A stretch of DNA of 26,106 bases from Gemmatimonadota bacterium. GTDB taxonomy: Bacteria; Latescibacterota; UBA2968. The translations under genes were made by a program, and so were the position numbers. The stretch is from the NCBI GenBank assembly GCA_002714465.1, contig PAXL01000048.1, positions 37,499-63,604 on the forward strand, given 5' to 3'. Each line of letters starts with the position of its first letter. Position 1 is the first letter of the stretch. This document shows, piece by piece, positions 23,788-26,106 of this stretch. The notes beneath the pieces were generated by a model that saw only the letters and a list, made by a program, of their open reading frames with translations, did not search any database and was not told the DNA's origin.

Positions 23788-25710
23788 GTGGTCCTGAAGC
23801 CTTCAGCCTATCTCTGGCTCGTGTGCTTGGGTATTGCGGCGTGTCTGCCGTCAGACCCCAGGTACACCGCACCTGATCAATCCGTTCAGCTGGATGCCGT
23901 TCCGGCTGAACGGATTGACATTCCCAACACATCGCCCGAACAGCTTTCAGAAGAGATTCTGGCAAACAGGTCGTTCTCCGAAGCGTCGATGCTCGCACAG
24001 CGTGTGGCGGCGGGTGATCTGCCTGCGGTTTCTGAGCGCCTACCGGTCAACCCGCTCGTTATGCGTCCGTTGCGCGAGATAGGTCGGTATGGAGGAACTC
24101 TGCGGAGAGCGTTGACGGGAGACATCGTTCAGACGGCTGGCGTCAGCAAGACGCTCGGTGAGAACATCATGTCATACGTGCGGCCGATGCCAACAGGACT
24201 CATCCACAGCTTGGCGGAGTCACACGAGTATTTGGGTGACGGGCGAGTCGCCATTTTCAAGATCCGTGAAGGGGTCAAGTGGTCTGATGGCGTACCCTTT
24301 ACTGTCGACGACATCCTGTTCTGGTATTACGACCTGCAGCTTGACGAGAACGCACGGGACAACGCCCTACCGCCGACAGTCTGGGTCGTAGATGGCGAAC
24401 CTATTGAGATGGAACGCATAGACGACACGACGCTTCGCATCGAATCTAAGTATCCGCTTGGACGCGTTCTCCACGCCTTCTCGACGACCGAGATCGCGCT
24501 CCCAAAACACTTCTTCAAGAAGTGGCATCCCAGATACAACCCGGACTCCGACTACCAGACCTGGCGCGACAGCACCACGTCTGCGCAGAGGCTATACCGA
24601 CCCGGTACACCGATGATCGCCCCTTGGATACCCGTCAAGTGGGAGCGGGGACAGCGACTCGTATATGAACGCAATCCCTATTACTGGAAGGTCGACACGG
24701 CAGGTAACCAGCTGCCCTACTGTGATCGGCTGGTCTTCAACGTGATCCAGGACGGTCAGGTGATTATGTTGAAGTTCATGAACGGCGAGCTCGATCTATT
24801 CGGCAGGTATGGTCGAATTGAAATGCTAGAGACACTCAAGGCCCAAGAATTCCGTGACCGTTTTGTGGTCGGGTTGTCGGGGCCCGATAGTGGTCCAGCC
24901 TTCTACTTGAACTGGGACGTCGAGAAGCCTCTTGTCAAGGAAGCCTTCCGCGATCGTCGTGTTCGTGTGGCAATGTCACACGCTATCAATCGGGAGGAGA
25001 TTTCGGAAATCATTTATGGGGGATGGATGGAGCCCAGCGGATACGCATTCGGTCGGTCGAATCCGTTCTTCAGCGAAGCTGACTACATGCGGTATGTCGC
25101 CTACGACATTGAACTGTCGAATCGCCTCCTCGACGAGGCAGGTTATGTTTGGCCTACGGGAAGCGATTGTCGGGTTTTTCCCGACGGGTCGCCATTCGAG
25201 TTTACTATCGATATCTCGGGCACGGGCACGAGTGATGTCTGCGAACTCGTGAAGTCGCACTGGGAAGCCGTTGGAATTAAGGCGCACCTAAATATCAGTC
25301 TCCGAGACATCATCTGGCCTCGGCGTATGAACGGAGAGTTCGACATCCATCACTGGGGCTTTGAAGGACCGGCGGACCCATTGTCTCGTATGAACGATTG
25401 GGCGATCATGGGGGATACCGTGCCGTTCTGGCATCGGAATGCGTCGCAGGATGGTCCCCGCTGGCTCCGGGACGCGACGACGGCGATTCAAAGGACACTC
25501 ACCACGATCGACACGACGGAGGCTCGTGGGCACATGAACGAGGCCCGTCGGCTTCACGCGGAGAACGTCCCTGTGATTGTGGTCGGATCAGGCTTCAAGC
25601 CGTGGGGATACAGCAAAAGAATCGGGAATGCTCCAAGGGAGGTCCTCCTGTCGGATGTCTACAGGGGCATGAGAGCAGTTATGCACGAGCAGCTTTACAT
25701 CAAGGAATAA
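23788..25710 (+). CDS. ABC transporter substrate-binding lipoprotein, peptide/nickel (SBP_bac_5) type
   Basis: The 640-residue protein has a lipoprotein signal ending IAAC (Cys19), so it should sit in the periplasm anchored by lipid. The body matches family 5 binding proteins. FKIREGVKWSDGVPFTVDDILF (about residues 153-175) is the family signature, later stretches read RLVYERNPYYWKVD and RVAMSHAINREEI, and a C-terminal segment gives VPVIVVGSGFKPWG. Members bind oligopeptides, but also opines and oligosaccharides. GTG at 23788 is used because no ATG exists before the signal sequence. There is no clear ribosome site, so coupling to the oxidoreductase stop is expected. No permease or ATPase gene follows directly: the next gene is a small orphan. 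Confidence 0.88.
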   Translation: MVLKPSAYLWLVCLGIAACLPSDPRYTAPDQSVQLDAVPAERIDIPNTSPEQLSEEILANRSFSEASMLAQRVAAGDLPAVSERLPVNPLVMRPLREIGRYGGTLRRALTGDIVQTAGVSKTLGENIMSYVRPMPTGLIHSLAESHEYLGDGRVAIFKIREGVKWSDGVPFTVDDILFWYYDLQLDENARDNALPPTVWVVDGEPIEMERIDDTTLRIESKYPLGRVLHAFSTTEIALPKHFFKKWHPRYNPDSDYQTWRDSTTSAQRLYRPGTPMIAPWIPVKWERGQRLVYERNPYYWKVDTAGNQLPYCDRLVFNVIQDGQVIMLKFMNGELDLFGRYGRIEMLETLKAQEFRDRFVVGLSGPDSGPAFYLNWDVEKPLVKEAFRDRRVRVAMSHAINREEISEIIYGGWMEPSGYAFGRSNPFFSEADYMRYVAYDIELSNRLLDEAGYVWPTGSDCRVFPDGSPFEFTIDISGTGTSDVCELVKSHWEAVGIKAHLNISLRDIIWPRRMNGEFDIHHWGFEGPADPLSRMNDWAIMGDTVPFWHRNASQDGPRWLRDATTAIQRTLTTIDTTEARGHMNEARRLHAENVPVIVVGSGFKPWGYSKRIGNAPREVLLSDVYRGMRAVMHEQLYIKE

Positions 25711-25727
25711 GGGTAAAGGAGGATGAT

Positions 25728-26021
25728 TTGGCAGAGACAGTCGACGAACTGACTGCGAACTATGAAGAGGACGGTATCCTGAAGGTCAAGGAGCTCGACA
25801 AATACGTCTTGACCAAAGGGGCTTGGGCGACGGTGATGTTCCTCTACCAGGATTTCGACCGATCAAAGGACGACTACGGACCGAAGAAGGTCACGATCCG
25901 ACGGTTCCAAAAACGTGATGGTGAGTATGCCTACCGCAGCAAATTCAATATCTCCAGCATCGATCAGGCGAAGAAGGTAGTCGAAGCCTTACAGAACTGG
26001 ATCGGCGAGGAGGAAAGCTGA
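25728..26021 (+). CDS. Small conserved-looking protein of unknown function
   Basis: This is a 97-residue product starting with TTG at 25728, five bases after AAGGAGG (25716-25722), an excellent ribosome site. The longer open frame to the left lies inside the binding-protein gene in another phase and is not credible. The predicted layout is an acidic N-terminus, a helix with LDKYVLTKGAWATVMFLYQDFD, a charged strand KKVTIRRFQKRDGEYAY, a strand SKFNISS, and a last helix AKKVVEALQNWIGEE. The beta-rich middle with a closing helix faintly recalls PC4-like single-strand DNA-binding proteins, but I cannot support that call. It lies 17 bases after the ABC binding-protein stop and may be co-transcribed. 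Confidence 0.7.
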   Translation: MAETVDELTANYEEDGILKVKELDKYVLTKGAWATVMFLYQDFDRSKDDYGPKKVTIRRFQKRDGEYAYRSKFNISSIDQAKKVVEALQNWIGEEES

Positions 26022-26106
26022 TACGAAGAGCGGATAAGAGTTATGAGACTCGTCCTTGGTGCTCGGGACTTTTCCCGCTTTACATGCTGACGCCGAGCAG
26101 GCCGCG
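26022..26106. other. Right edge without a recognisable gene
   Basis: The last 85 bases hold only a short frame starting ATG at 26043 that stops after 15 codons, and a five-pair hairpin CGGGA/TCCCG (26064-26077) followed by CTTTA, too weak to call a terminator with confidence. The window ends before any new gene can be seen. Confidence 0.4.

Noticed and set aside
25398..25727. The longer version of the small orphan protein starting inside the binding-protein gene
   Set aside because: The extra residues are an out-of-frame reading of the binding-protein gene. The strong AAGGAGG site points to the TTG at 25728.
26064..26081. A terminator at the right edge
   Set aside because: The stem has only five pairs and the tail is CTTTA rather than a T-run.

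Overview
The window looks like chromosomal DNA of a free-living Gram-negative bacterium. The evidence is a complete TamA/TamB outer-membrane assembly pair, two probable lipoproteins and a secreted beta-helix enzyme. Base composition is moderately GC-rich, and GTG and TTG starts are used alongside good AGGAGG-type ribosome sites. The mix of dockerin-like repeats in a pectate-lyase-type protein, a CehA/McbA metallohydrolase, DUF362, Gfo/Idh/MocA and SMP-30 proteins resembles uncultured FCB-group bacteria (for example Latescibacterota or Gemmatimonadota relatives). That assignment is an impression, not a demonstration. No rRNA, tRNA, CRISPR array, insertion sequence or phage gene was recognised.

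Layout. Bases 1-1311 hold the 3' part of a membrane glycosyltransferase-like protein with C-terminal TPRs. A large secreted beta-helix protein with a dockerin-like module lies convergent to it (1352-3868, minus) and appears to be read from a leaderless promoter. A CehA/McbA-type metallohydrolase follows (3992-6478). Next is a small heat-shock protein (6755-7183) behind a textbook sigma-54 -24/-12 element with an upstream dyad, closed by a strong terminator. Pyruvate kinase, TamA, TamB and a DUF362 protein (7377-15792) form one tightly packed transcription unit.

Bases 15793-16273 are non-coding, dense in inverted repeats, and contain the relic of a Gfo/Idh/MocA oxidoreductase. A GAF-domain membrane protein with PepSY-like helices and a class II cytochrome c-like lipoprotein follow (16274-17848). 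The cytochrome gene has its own good sigma-70 promoter and a bidirectional terminator.

The right third is a set of metabolic genes: an inositol-monophosphatase-family enzyme (minus), a uronate-dehydrogenase-like SDR coupled to a GalB-like PIG-L protein (plus), and a minus-strand operon of SMP-30 lactonase, YedK/HMCES and amidohydrolase. Divergent from that operon are a Gfo/Idh/MocA oxidoreductase, a peptide-type ABC substrate-binding lipoprotein and a 97-residue orphan protein. Together with the beta-helix enzyme these suggest uptake and oxidative breakdown of sugar acids or related carboxylic acids, but no single substrate can be fixed from sequence alone.

No clearly new system stands out. 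The best candidates are the GAF/PepSY-like/cytochrome pair, the sigma-54 control of hsp20, and the structured non-coding block at 15.8-16.24 kb.
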